The notes under the pieces were generated by a model. The model ran no database searches. It was not told where the DNA came from and saw only the letters and a list, made by a program, of their open reading frames with translations. The translations under genes were made by a program, and so were the position numbers. From Streptomyces spinoverrucosus (GTDB lineage: Bacteria > Actinomycetota > Actinomycetes > Streptomycetales > Streptomycetaceae), in assembly GCF_015712165.1 (NCBI RefSeq), contig NZ_JADPZX010000002.1, positions 248,001 through 312,000 on the forward strand: a stretch of DNA of 64,000 bases, read 5' to 3'. This document shows, one piece after another, positions 26,026 to 34,193 of this stretch; within the stretch, counting starts at the first letter, position 1; each line of letters begins with the position of its first letter.

Positions 26026-26849
26026 CGATCGCCCTCGCGGTAGCGGTGGATGATGCCGGGTCCGCCGTCCAGCCAGAAGAAGGGGTACGGCTCCGCGCAC
26101 ACCGCGCTCACGCCCTGCCCCAGGAAGCGGGGCAGGACGGCGCTGCCGGTCTGGGCGAACATCACCAGCTGCTTGCCGTGCCGCAGCGCGTGCCGGCGCA
26201 GTGGGTCGAAGGTGCCGTTGCCGAGCGTCATACCGGAGACGAGCAGCGCGTCGCAGCGGTCGGCGGCTGCGAGGGCGTCGGTGACGACCGGCTCGCCCCA
26301 CTCGGTGACCCCGCCCTTGAGGTCGCAGGGTATGTAGCCGATCCCGCGTGAACGCAGGGCTTCCAGCAGTGAGTTGACGACACCGACGACCAGGACGGTT
26401 GCCCCGGCCGGCAGATCGAGCAACTCGACGACGGCACGCGCGCGGGTCCGTGACTTCTCCAGCGAGGACCCGGCGGGCAGGCGCACCGCGTCCGCCCCGT
26501 GGTCGGGTGTGTGCGGGGTGACGTGCATCAGGTAGGCGTCGAGTGCCGCGACGCGCACCGGCGGCAGCGGGTGGTCGAGGAGCCGGGCCACGTCCGCGCC
26601 CACACAGTCGTCGAGCGCGCTCTCGGGCAGCGCCCCGGGTTCGACGGCACAGGAGCCGACGGCCCCGGCCAGGCGCAGGCTGAGGACCTCGTTGCGGTAG
26701 CCGGTGCCGCGGCCGGTGTGCCGTACGGCCTGCCGGGTGGTGAAGGCGACGGCGATGCGCTGGGTGGCGGGGGCGGGGCCGAGTGCTCCGGCCCGGACGC
26801 GGTCCACGAGATCGGCGAGTGTCCGGTACGTCGCCATGTCGACGGTCAT
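26022..26849 (-). CDS. DUF4213/DUF364 'putative heavy-metal chelation' protein
   Basis: 275-residue protein with the two-domain architecture known as DUF4213 (N-terminal, about residues 15-110) plus DUF364 (Rossmann-like, about 130-270; VLVVGVVNSLLEALRSRG, VTDALAAADRCDALLVSGMTLGNGT). Pfam describes this pair as putative heavy-metal chelation domains on structural grounds; no reaction has been proven as far as I know. It overlaps the ATP-grasp gene upstream and the PLP gene downstream by four bases each. Its place in an operon with a Fur-type box, exporter and Nik/Dpp importer supports a link to metal handling or to building a chelator. Confidence 0.85.
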   Translation of the reverse strand: MTVDMATYRTLADLVDRVRAGALGPAPATQRIAVAFTTRQAVRHTGRGTGYRNEVLSLRLAGAVGSCAVEPGALPESALDDCVGADVARLLDHPLPPVRVAALDAYLMHVTPHTPDHGADAVRLPAGSSLEKSRTRARAVVELLDLPAGATVLVVGVVNSLLEALRSRGIGYIPCDLKGGVTEWGEPVVTDALAAADRCDALLVSGMTLGNGTFDPLRRHALRHGKQLVMFAQTGSAVLPRFLGQGVSAVCAEPYPFFWLDGGPGIIHRYREGDR

Positions 26850-28102
26850 CGGATCACCAGCCCGGCGCGCAGCCCGGCCAGCAGGGCCTCGACGCGGTCG
26901 CGGGCACCGGGCCCGTCCGCGTCGCCCGCCATGACGTGTCCGAGGTACTCGTTGTTGCTGCCGGCCGCCTTCACCGCCCTGCCGGGCTCGGCGAGCTGTA
27001 CCTCCAACACGCCGGGCGTGTCGTGGAGTCCGGTGCCGTCCAGGGTTTCGAGGGTGCCGACGGTGTGCGGGACGAGGAAGCCGATGGCCGCGCTGCGCAG
27101 CCCGGTGTCGGTGCGGCGCAGGTCTGGGGTGCGGCCGAGGGCGACGTCGACGAAGGCGGCGGCGAGGTCGATGCCGGTGACGTGGCGGACCAGCTCAGTG
27201 ATGCGGTTGCCGGCGGGGCGGGGGTTGACCTCGACGACACGCGGTCCGGCGGAGGTCAGCTTGACCTCGGTGTGCGCGACCACGCCGTCGGTCAGCCCGA
27301 GCGCCTTCAGGGCACCCAGCGCGGTCTGCTCGGCGGCCTCGGTGTCGGCGGCGCTCAGGGCGGCCGGGAACATGTGACCGGTCTCGATGAAGGCGGGCGC
27401 CCCGCCGATGCTCTTGTCGGTCACACCGACGACGTGCACCGCGCCCCCGTGCGAGACGGTCTCGACGCTCACCTCGGGGCCGTCCAGCAGCTCCTCGAGG
27501 AGTACGGCGGGCGCCCGGCGCTGTCCACGCGCGTTGACCGGGAAGTCGGCCAACGCCCGGTAGGCGGCGGCGAGTTCGGCCTCGTCGTCCACGCGTCGTA
27601 CGTACATGCCCGCGCACAGGTCGACGGGCTTGACGACCAGTGGGTAGCCGATCTCCCGTGCCGCCCGGGCGAGGTCCGTCCACTCCTCGTGGACGGCGAA
27701 GCGCGGCTGGGGCAGTTGGGCGTCGGCGAGGATGCGGCGGGTGGCGTCCTTGCGGCAGGCGTTCTCGACCGCTTCGGGGCCCGGCCCGGGCAGGCCGAGG
27801 CGGCCGGCGATCCGGGCCGCCGTCGGCAGGTAGTAGTCGCAGGACGTGAGCACTCCGTCGAAGCCCAGCACCGCGTGCAGCCGTTCGACCTCGGGCAGCA
27901 GGGCGTCGGGGTCGTTGGTGTCGGCGGTGACGATGTTGCGGGCGCCCAGCAGCGGATGCGCCGTTCCCTCCGGCGCCGACCGCAGATAGTGGTGCAGGTC
28001 ACGAGTGAGGAACGTGAACTCGTGACCGCCCTCCCGAATCGCACGTGGCAGCAGCCTGCTCATCGAGCCGACCCAGCTCTCGACCACCAGCAGATGACCC
28101 AC
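26846..28102 (-). CDS. ATP-grasp ligase
   Basis: 418-residue carboxylate-amine ligase-like enzyme: N-terminal Rossmann-like domain (LLVVESWVG, FLTRDLHHYL), then the ATP-grasp fold (LVVKPVDLCAGMYVRRV; VLLEELLDGPEVSVETV; VVEVNPRPAGNRITELV with the metal-binding Glu and Asn). Family members form amide bonds between amino acids or attach amino acids to small acids. It is the first gene of the ten-gene operon. The GTG start at 28102 has GGGGAG just upstream, about 95 bp from the Fur-type box. It is the best candidate for joining the building blocks of the putative metallophore; the substrates are unknown. Confidence 0.88.
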   Translation of the reverse strand: MGHLLVVESWVGSMSRLLPRAIREGGHEFTFLTRDLHHYLRSAPEGTAHPLLGARNIVTADTNDPDALLPEVERLHAVLGFDGVLTSCDYYLPTAARIAGRLGLPGPGPEAVENACRKDATRRILADAQLPQPRFAVHEEWTDLARAAREIGYPLVVKPVDLCAGMYVRRVDDEAELAAAYRALADFPVNARGQRRAPAVLLEELLDGPEVSVETVSHGGAVHVVGVTDKSIGGAPAFIETGHMFPAALSAADTEAAEQTALGALKALGLTDGVVAHTEVKLTSAGPRVVEVNPRPAGNRITELVRHVTGIDLAAAFVDVALGRTPDLRRTDTGLRSAAIGFLVPHTVGTLETLDGTGLHDTPGVLEVQLAEPGRAVKAAGSNNEYLGHVMAGDADGPGARDRVEALLAGLRAGLVIR

Positions 28103-28196
28103 AACTCCCCTTTTTAGGCATGTAGTTCAGACGTCAGGGCAGCACGACGGGGCCCCGCTCGGGCAGGGCGCCGGGTTGTGCGCACGACACGTTAGC

Positions 28197-28215
28197 GATA
28201 ATGATTCCCATTGTC
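28197..28215. promoter_or_regulatory. Fur-family (Fur/Zur) box at a divergent promoter
   Basis: The 19-mer starting GATAATGATT and ending CCATTGTC matches 15 of 19 positions of the classical Fur box. It has 7-bp arms GATAATG/CATTGTC around 5 bases. On the minus strand, ATGACA (28213-28218) and TAACGT (28190-28195) can serve as -35 and -10 with 17 bases between, so the box covers the promoter of the ATP-grasp operon. On the plus strand, GATAAT could be a -10 for the hydrolase gene at 28250. Whether iron, zinc or another metal is sensed cannot be told. Confidence 0.75.
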
Positions 28216-28249
28216 ATCTGACCATCCGTCCATTGTCCGGAGCACCCCC

Positions 28250-29755
28250 GTGCCTCTCCCCCCACGCCGCACCGCGCTGCTGTGCGTCCTCGCGGCCGCC
28301 GCCGCGACCCTGATCCCCACGAGCCCGACACAGGCCGCCGCCCCGCCCATCCGCTTCGGCGCCTGCCCCGCCTCCGTACCGGCCCCGCCCGCGCCGGACC
28401 GTGTCGAGTGCGGCAGCATCGCCGTGCCGCTCGACTGGGAACGCCCACAGGGGCGGCGTATCGAGATAGCCGTCTCCCGCGTCCGCGCCTCGGGCACACC
28501 CGCCGAACGCCGTGGCGTCCTCCTGGTCAATCCCGGCGGACCGGGCGGCTCCGGACTGCCGTACGCGGTGACGAAGCGGGCCAAACTGCCCGAGAGCGTG
28601 CGGCGTTCTTACGACGTCATAGGCTTCGACCCACGCGGCGTCGGCCACAGCGCCCCCGTCGACTGCGGTCCGATGGGCGGCCTCTTCGACAGCCCGGGCC
28701 CGGACCCGGTGCCGGTGGACCCGACGGCGGAGCGCGCCCACCTCGCCTCGCTCCGGGACATGGCCGAGGACTGCGCTGTGGGCGCGCGCGAGGTACTGCC
28801 GTATCTGTCCACCGCGCAGACCGCCCACGACATGGACGCGATCCGGGCCGCGCTCGGCGAGCCGTCGACGAGCTTCCTGGGTGTGTCGTACGGCAGTTAC
28901 CTCGGCGCCGCGTACGCGGCCCTGTTCCCGCACCGGGTGGGCCGTATGGTCCTCGACAGCGTGGTGGGCCCGTGGAGTTGGTACGACTTCGATGTCGTCC
29001 AGAGCCGGGCGCTGCTGCGGCAGCGGGACCTCTTCCATGCCTGGACGGCCGCACACCCGGACCGCTTCGGGCTGGGCGGTCGTGCGGCGGACGTCCGCGA
29101 GGCCTATCTGCGGGTGCGGCGCGGGCTGGCGGAGCGGCCGGTGGAGGGTTTCGGTGCGGCGGAGTTCGACCGGGGCGTGTACCGCGCGCTGGGCCGCACC
29201 GAACGCTGGGCGGGGCTCGCCGACGGTCTGCGCGCCTACCTGCGGGAGGGGACGGTGACGGGCCTGCGCCCGGCCTCACCCTTCGACAGCGCGTCCTCGC
29301 GCAACTACGAGGCGGCGAACCGCATCGTCAAGTGCGCCGACGGGCCCGCGCCCACGCCGGACCGCATCCTGACGGACATCCGCCGCACCCGCCGTATCGA
29401 CCCCCAGCCGGTGCTGACCGGCATGGAGGCGTCGACCTGCGCGTACTGGCGGCACCGCGCCACCCACCGCACCCCGCTCGGCGGCCCGGACGCGCCGCCG
29501 CTGCTGCTGGTGGCCTCGGCGCACGACCCGGTCACGCCCGTCGCGGGCGCGCGGGAGCTGCGGCGGCTGTTGCCGGGCTCACGGCTGGTGACGCTGGAGA
29601 ACGACTACTCGCACGGCGTGTTCGCGAGCCGGGGGAACGCGTGCGTGGACGACACAGTGGCGGCGTATCTGGTCGACGGGGTGGTTCCGGTGAGGGATGT
29701 GCGGTGTGCGGGGCCGGGGTTGCCGGAGCCGTCAGGACGCCCGGACCACGGGTGA
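28250..29755 (+). CDS. Secreted alpha/beta hydrolase, tripeptidyl-aminopeptidase-like
   Basis: 501-residue exported serine hydrolase. The GTG at 28250 starts a signal peptide (PPRRTALLCVLAAAAATLI, AQA-type region TQAAAPP). The TTG at 28211 is unlikely because it lies inside the metal box. Features: oxyanion region LLVNPGGPGGSG, GFDPRGVGHS, nucleophile serine in GVSYGSYLG, acid Asp in SAHDPVTPV and His in DYSHGVF within the TAP-like C-terminal domain. Relatives (SlpD/Tap of Streptomyces) remove peptides from the N-terminus of secreted proteins. It is divergent from the metallophore-like operon and may share the metal-responsive promoter region; a direct role there is unproven. Confidence 0.9.
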   Translation: MPLPPRRTALLCVLAAAAATLIPTSPTQAAAPPIRFGACPASVPAPPAPDRVECGSIAVPLDWERPQGRRIEIAVSRVRASGTPAERRGVLLVNPGGPGGSGLPYAVTKRAKLPESVRRSYDVIGFDPRGVGHSAPVDCGPMGGLFDSPGPDPVPVDPTAERAHLASLRDMAEDCAVGAREVLPYLSTAQTAHDMDAIRAALGEPSTSFLGVSYGSYLGAAYAALFPHRVGRMVLDSVVGPWSWYDFDVVQSRALLRQRDLFHAWTAAHPDRFGLGGRAADVREAYLRVRRGLAERPVEGFGAAEFDRGVYRALGRTERWAGLADGLRAYLREGTVTGLRPASPFDSASSRNYEAANRIVKCADGPAPTPDRILTDIRRTRRIDPQPVLTGMEASTCAYWRHRATHRTPLGGPDAPPLLLVASAHDPVTPVAGARELRRLLPGSRLVTLENDYSHGVFASRGNACVDDTVAAYLVDGVVPVRDVRCAGPGLPEPSGRPDHG

Positions 29756-29761
29756 GCGCGG

Positions 29762-29786
29762 TCCGGGCATCGCGACGGTGCCCGGA
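29762..29786. terminator. Terminator between convergent hydrolase and GAPDH genes
   Basis: TCCGGGCA (29762-29769) pairs with TGCCCGGA (29779-29786) around a 9-base loop. It sits in the 31-bp gap between two convergent stop codons. Confidence 0.65.
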
Positions 29787-31241
29787 TCAGGCCACCGGCG
29801 CCGGATAGGTCGGGTACTCGACCCCCGAGACGTACTGGACGACGCGGACGACCTGGCAGGAGTAGCCGAACTCGTTGTCGTACCAGAGGTAGAGGATCGC
29901 GTTGTCGCCCTCGACCTTGGTGGCGCCGGCGTCGACGATCGAGGCGTGGCGCGAGCCGATGAAGTCGCTGGAGACCGCGTCGGGCGCCGTGATGAAGTCG
30001 ATCTGGCGCTTGAGCGGCGAGGTCAGCGACACCTCGCGGAGGTGGTCGAGGACCTCCTCGCGGGTGGTCTCGCGGGCGAGTTGGAGGTTGAGGATCGCGA
30101 TGGAGACGTCCGGCACCGGGACGCGGATCGAGCTGCCGGTGATCTTCGCCTTGAGGTCGGGCAGCGCCTTGGCGACGGCGGAGGCCGCGCCGGTCTCGGT
30201 GATGACCATGTTCAGCGGCGCGGAGCGGCCCCGTCGCTCGGCCTTGTGGTAGTTGTCCAGCAGGTTCTGGTCGTTGGTGAACGAGTGGACGGTCTCCACG
30301 TGGCCGCGCAGCACGCCGAACTCGTCCTCCATCGCCTTCAGCGGCGGGACGATCGCGTTGGTGGTGCAGGACGCGCAGGACAGGATGTCCTCGTCCGGCT
30401 TGAGGGTGTCGTGGTTGACGCCGTGCACGATGTTGGGGACGTCGCCCTTGCCGGGGGCGGTCAGCACGACCTTGGCGATACCCGGCTGCAGGTGCTTGGA
30501 CAGGCCCTCGCGGTCGCGCCACTTGCCGGTGTTGTCGATGAGGATGGCGTCCTTGATGCCGTACGCCGTGTAGTCCACCGACGTCGGGTCGTCGGAGTAG
30601 ATCACCTTGATCTCGTTGCCGTTGGCGACGATCGTGCTGTTCGCCTCGTCGACGGTGATCGTGCCCTGGAACTGGCCGTGGATGGAGTCGCGGCGCAGCA
30701 GCGAGGCGCGCTTGACGAGGTCCTCGCCGGACCGCCCGCCGCCGCCCCGGACGACGATGGCGCGCAGCCGCAGGCCGTTGCCGGAGCCCGCCTTCTCGAT
30801 CAGCAGACGGGCGACGAGGCGGCCGATGCGGCCGAAGCCGTAGAGGACGACGTCGCGCGGCTCACGGCACTCGATCTTGCTGTCGCCGGTGGCACCGGCG
30901 ACGGCCTCGGCGGTGAACTCCTCGACGCTCAGGCCGCGGTCGTCGGCCATGTACGTGGCGGCGAGCATGCCGATGTCGATCTGCGAGGGGCCGAGGTCGA
31001 GCGTGGTGAGCGCCCGCAGGAACGGCATCGTCTCGGTGACCGAGAGCTCGGCGCCGGCGATCTGGCGGGCGAACCGGTGGGCTTTGAGGATGCTGATGAC
31101 CGACTTGTTCACCAAGGAGCGGCTGTGCAGCAGGACGGTGACGTCCCGCTCGCGGTGCAGCTTCCCGATGATCGGAATCATCGACTCCGCGATCTCCTCG
31201 CGGTTCTTCCAGTTGGTGAACGAGTCGTCGTTGACAGTCAC
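29787..31241 (-). CDS. gap: Glyceraldehyde-3-phosphate dehydrogenase, long form
   Basis: 484 residues, against about 335 for standard GAPDH. The NAD(P)-binding start VVLYGFGRIGRLVARLL begins only at about residue 131. The preceding 130 residues (DDSFTNWKNREEIAESMIPI, then VNKSVISILKAHRFARQ) are an alpha-helical extension. Catalytic cysteine C292 lies in ILSCASCTTNAIVPPL; the C-terminus WYDNEFGYSCQVVRVVQY is typical. Similar long enzymes occur in other actinobacteria (C. glutamicum GapB, about 480 residues, NADP-preferring and gluconeogenic). By analogy this may be a gluconeogenic or anabolic isozyme. GTG start with AAAGATAGG upstream. Monocistronic. Confidence 0.93.
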   Translation of the reverse strand: MTVNDDSFTNWKNREEIAESMIPIIGKLHRERDVTVLLHSRSLVNKSVISILKAHRFARQIAGAELSVTETMPFLRALTTLDLGPSQIDIGMLAATYMADDRGLSVEEFTAEAVAGATGDSKIECREPRDVVLYGFGRIGRLVARLLIEKAGSGNGLRLRAIVVRGGGGRSGEDLVKRASLLRRDSIHGQFQGTITVDEANSTIVANGNEIKVIYSDDPTSVDYTAYGIKDAILIDNTGKWRDREGLSKHLQPGIAKVVLTAPGKGDVPNIVHGVNHDTLKPDEDILSCASCTTNAIVPPLKAMEDEFGVLRGHVETVHSFTNDQNLLDNYHKAERRGRSAPLNMVITETGAASAVAKALPDLKAKITGSSIRVPVPDVSIAILNLQLARETTREEVLDHLREVSLTSPLKRQIDFITAPDAVSSDFIGSRHASIVDAGATKVEGDNAILYLWYDNEFGYSCQVVRVVQYVSGVEYPTYPAPVA

Positions 31242-31433
31242 GGGCCTATCTTTCGAGCTAGGTGGCGCTCATATGCTAACCGCACCCCCGATTCGATCAT
31301 TCACCCGGTGGTCGGCCGACGTTCGCGAGGACCTGGCCGACCCACCCTCGGCCACCCGCTCGCGCCGGTCCGCCGTCGCCCCTGGTCAAAAACACCTGGC
31401 AGGCCTCGATGACGAGGGCTACGCTCTCCGGCG

Positions 31434-31490
31434 ATGACGACTCACTCCGTTGGCAGATTGGGGGTCCCGTCCGCGCAAGGTGAGTGCTGA
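31434..31490 (+). CDS. Possible 18-residue upstream ORF, leaderless
   Basis: ATG at 31434 opens an 18-codon frame ending in a cysteine codon and a TGA whose last base is the A of the next gene's ATG (TGATG). A -10-like TACGCT (31420-31425) lies eight bases before it, with a weak -35 TGGCAG 17 bases further up. It may serve translational coupling only. The peptide resembles nothing I recognise. Confidence 0.35.
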   Translation: MTTHSVGRLGVPSAQGEC

Positions 31491-32134
31491 TGCTCACCGC
31501 GACCGCGAACCGGGATGCCCGCCTTTCCCGCTGGCTGCGCGTGCGCGAGTTCGCCGTGCCGCCCTCCATGATCGAGACCGCGACCGCCCGCCGCCGTGCC
31601 GGGGACTGGGCGGGGGCGTGCGCCGCCGCAGGCGTCGACGTCGACCTCGACCTACGTGCCACGACACGTACCTACGGCCGGGAACTCGCGGCCCGGCTCC
31701 GCGCCGATCTGCGCCATCTGGCCCCTGACCTGTTGCGCTGGCACATGCCGAGGATCGCTCCGGACGGGCTGCTGCGCCCGGGTCTGACCATCGCCCTGGC
31801 ACGGTACGACACCGGGCGCGAGGGTGCGGGCCCGGTGCACCTCGTGGCCCGTACGCCGCCGGTCTGGGCGGACGGCGGGCAGCGGATCGGACTCGCACTG
31901 TGGGACGCTGCCCGCTCCGAGGCCGGTGCCCGCCGTCACCCGCATCCCCATCCCAGCCGGCGGTTCCGCCTCGACCTGCACCGCCACCTGTGGGACGCGC
32001 GCAGGACGGACGAGCTGCGGACGCGGTCCGGGGCCGATCGGCCGCCCGGGGACGGTGCGGTGGCGGAAGCGGAACTGCTGGGGCTCGGCTGTGCACGGAC
32101 CGTCCCCCTTGCCGCACTCCCGCCGTCAACCTAA
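31490..32134 (+). CDS. Conserved actinobacterial protein of unknown function, possibly C-terminally truncated
   Basis: 214 residues, no signal peptide or membrane segment. Begins LTATANRDARLSRWLRVREF; an arginine/alanine-rich helical part follows (ETATARRRAGDWAGACAAAG, HLAPDLLRWHMPRIAPDGL). A histidine-rich HPHPHPSRRFRLDLHRHLWD stretch comes near residue 165. I recall similar Streptomyces proteins that continue well beyond this point, so the abrupt end after LPPST may be a truncation; this is from memory and uncertain. The ATG at 31490 has AAGG nine bases upstream; the in-frame GTG at 31484 is possible. Just upstream is a small ORF that overlaps its start. Confidence 0.65.
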   Translation: MLTATANRDARLSRWLRVREFAVPPSMIETATARRRAGDWAGACAAAGVDVDLDLRATTRTYGRELAARLRADLRHLAPDLLRWHMPRIAPDGLLRPGLTIALARYDTGREGAGPVHLVARTPPVWADGGQRIGLALWDAARSEAGARRHPHPHPSRRFRLDLHRHLWDARRTDELRTRSGADRPPGDGAVAEAELLGLGCARTVPLAALPPST

Positions 32135-32137
32135 CCT
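32109..32137 (+). promoter_or_regulatory. Leaderless promoter of MFS gene at 32144
   Basis: -35 TTGCCG (32109-32114), 17-bp spacer, -10 TAACCT (32132-32137), then six bases to the GTG at 32144. No purine-rich ribosome-binding site lies between. It overlaps the last codons of the upstream unknown gene. Confidence 0.6.
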
Positions 32138-32143
32138 CAATTT

Positions 32144-33349
32144 GTGCCGCAAATAAACAAAACCCGTTCGCACACCGCCGTGCCGGGCAACGGCAACCAC
32201 CTCACCCGTCTCCGTATCGCCCTGACCACCTTCTTCGCCCTCGACGGCTTCATCTTCGCGGGCTGGGTCGTCCGCATCCCCGCGATCAAGGACCAGACCG
32301 ACGCCTCCGCGAGCACCCTCGGGCTCGCGCTGCTCTGTGTCTCCGCCGGCGGGGTGGTCACGATGACGCTCACCGGACGCCTGTGCCGCCGCTTCGGCAG
32401 CCATCCGGTGACCGTGGTCTGCGCGGTCCTGCTCTCCCTCAGCGTCGCCCTGCCCCCGCTCACCCACTCCGCAGCGGCCCTCGGTGCCGTCCTGCTGCTC
32501 TTCGGCGCGGCCTACGGCGGGATCAACGTCGCCTTCAACAGCGCCGCCGTCGACCTCGTCACCGCCCTGCGGCGCCCGGTGATGCCCAGCTTCCACGCCG
32601 CCTTCAGCCTCGGCGGCATGGTCGGGGCCGGACTCGGCGCGCTGGTCGCGGGGTCCCTGTCCCCCACCCGGCACCTGCTCGGGCTCGCGGTCGTCGGACT
32701 GCTCGTGACCGCCGTCGCGGGACCGACGCTGCTGCGCCACGAACCGCCGACACCTGCGGAGCGGATTCCCTACGACGCCAAGGCCCCACGCCGGATGGAC
32801 CGGCGGACCCGGGGTCTCGTGTTCGTCTTCGGCCTGATCGCCCTGTGCACGGCCTACGGCGAAGGCGCCCTGGCCGACTGGGGTGCCCTGCACCTGGAGC
32901 AGGACCTGCGTGCCTCGCCGGGAGTGGCGGCGGTGGGCTACTCCTGCTTCGCCCTCGCCATGACGGTGGGCCGCCTGAGCGGGACCGCGCTGCTCGAACG
33001 CCTCGGCCGTACCCGCACAGTGGTCGTCGGCGGTGCGACCGCGGCGGCCGGGATGCTGGTCGGCTCGCTGGCGAACTCCCTGTGGGCCGCGCTCCTGGGC
33101 TTCGCGGTCGCCGGGCTCGGTCTCGCCAACCTCTTCCCCGTGGCCGTCGAACGCGCGGGCGCGCTCGCCGGCCCGAGCGGCGTCGCCACGGCCTCGACGC
33201 TCGGGTACGGCGGGATGCTGCTCGGGCCGCCCGCCATCGGCTTCATGGCCGACTGGTTCTCGCTGCCGACCGCGCTCACGAGCGTGGCGGTACTGGCGGG
33301 CCTCGCCGCGGTGGTCGGGTTCGCGACGCGCAGGGTGGCCGGGGGTTGA
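32144..33349 (+). CDS. MFS transporter (FucP/YbjJ-like)
   Basis: 401 residues with about 12 membrane segments, starting RLRIALTTFFALDGFIFAGW. Elements such as VRIPAIKDQTDAS, LTGRLCRRFGSHPV (motif A) and MPSFHAAFSLGGMVGAGLGA, and the second-half LIALCTAYGEGALADWGALH, are typical of the YbjJ/inner-membrane sugar-transporter-like MFS group. The substrate is unknown. The GTG start lacks a ribosome-binding site but is placed correctly for a leaderless transcript. The next gene follows after 82 bp in the same direction. Confidence 0.88.
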   Translation: MPQINKTRSHTAVPGNGNHLTRLRIALTTFFALDGFIFAGWVVRIPAIKDQTDASASTLGLALLCVSAGGVVTMTLTGRLCRRFGSHPVTVVCAVLLSLSVALPPLTHSAAALGAVLLLFGAAYGGINVAFNSAAVDLVTALRRPVMPSFHAAFSLGGMVGAGLGALVAGSLSPTRHLLGLAVVGLLVTAVAGPTLLRHEPPTPAERIPYDAKAPRRMDRRTRGLVFVFGLIALCTAYGEGALADWGALHLEQDLRASPGVAAVGYSCFALAMTVGRLSGTALLERLGRTRTVVVGGATAAAGMLVGSLANSLWAALLGFAVAGLGLANLFPVAVERAGALAGPSGVATASTLGYGGMLLGPPAIGFMADWFSLPTALTSVAVLAGLAAVVGFATRRVAGG

Positions 33350-33431
33350 CGAGAGGCGCCCGGAGCCCTTGGAAGGCAGGCCGGGAAAACCGCTCTCGCT
33401 CGAGCGCACTCCATGGGGCAGACTCAGCCAC

Positions 33432-34172
33432 GTGGAGATCGCCGAGTTCATCAACACCCTCGACATCGAGGGCCGGTTGCTTGCCGCGGCCGCCGCCGAG
33501 GCCGGGACCGGGGCCGAGGTGCCGACCTGCCCGGGCTGGCAGGTCAGGGACCTGCTGCGGCACACGGGCATGGTGCATCGCTGGGCGACCGGCCTCGTCG
33601 CCGAGGCGCGGACCTCGTACCGGCCCGGAGGGGAACTGCCCGACCTGGACGGCGAGGACCTGCTGACCTGGTACCGGGAGGGGCACCGCCGGCTCGTCGA
33701 CACCCTCACCGCCGCCCCGCCCGACGTGCAGTGCTGGCAGGTCCTGCCCGCCCCGTCCGCGCTGGCCTGCTGGGCGCGGCGGCAGGCGCACGAGACGACC
33801 GTGCACCGCGTCGACGCGGAGGCGGCACGCGGCGGTACGCGCGCGGAGATCGCCCGCGACTTCGCGCTGGACGGCATAGACGAACTGCTGCGCGGCTTCC
33901 ACGCCCGCCGCAAGAGCGCCGTGCGTACCGAGGAGCCCCGGGTGCTGCGGGTGCGGGCGACCGACGCGGACGACGCGGTGTGGACCGTACGGCTGTCAGC
34001 GGAACCGCCCGTGACGGAGCGGGGCGACGCCGGTGCCGCCGACTGCGAGATCGGCGGACCGGCCGCGGCGCTGTATCTCTCGCTCTGGAACCGGCTGCCG
34101 TTCCCCGAGGTCAGCGGGGACAGCGCGCCCGCCGACCTGTGGCGGGAGAAATCGGGGATCGTCTGGGGCTGA
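33432..34172 (+). CDS. Maleylpyruvate isomerase family mycothiol-dependent enzyme
   Basis: 246-residue DinB-fold protein. The N-terminal MDMPI domain shows VPTCPGWQVRDLLRHTGMVHRW, and the metal site probably uses the histidine there with those in QAHETTVHRVDAE. The C-terminal MDMPI_C domain is around residues 150-240 (GIDELLRGF; LYLSLWNRLPF). Family members use mycothiol as a cofactor for isomerisation or detoxification. GTG start at 33432; the frame remains open upstream inside the MFS gene. The exact substrate is unknown. It may be co-transcribed with the MFS gene. Confidence 0.85.
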   Translation: MEIAEFINTLDIEGRLLAAAAAEAGTGAEVPTCPGWQVRDLLRHTGMVHRWATGLVAEARTSYRPGGELPDLDGEDLLTWYREGHRRLVDTLTAAPPDVQCWQVLPAPSALACWARRQAHETTVHRVDAEAARGGTRAEIARDFALDGIDELLRGFHARRKSAVRTEEPRVLRVRATDADDAVWTVRLSAEPPVTERGDAGAADCEIGGPAAALYLSLWNRLPFPEVSGDSAPADLWREKSGIVWG

Positions 34173-34193
34173 TGCCCGGGCCCGTGGCGTGGG

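Noticed and set aside
28211..28249. TTG start for the secreted hydrolase
   Set aside because: Lies inside the metal box and would put a charged stretch before the signal peptide; GTG at 28250 fits better.
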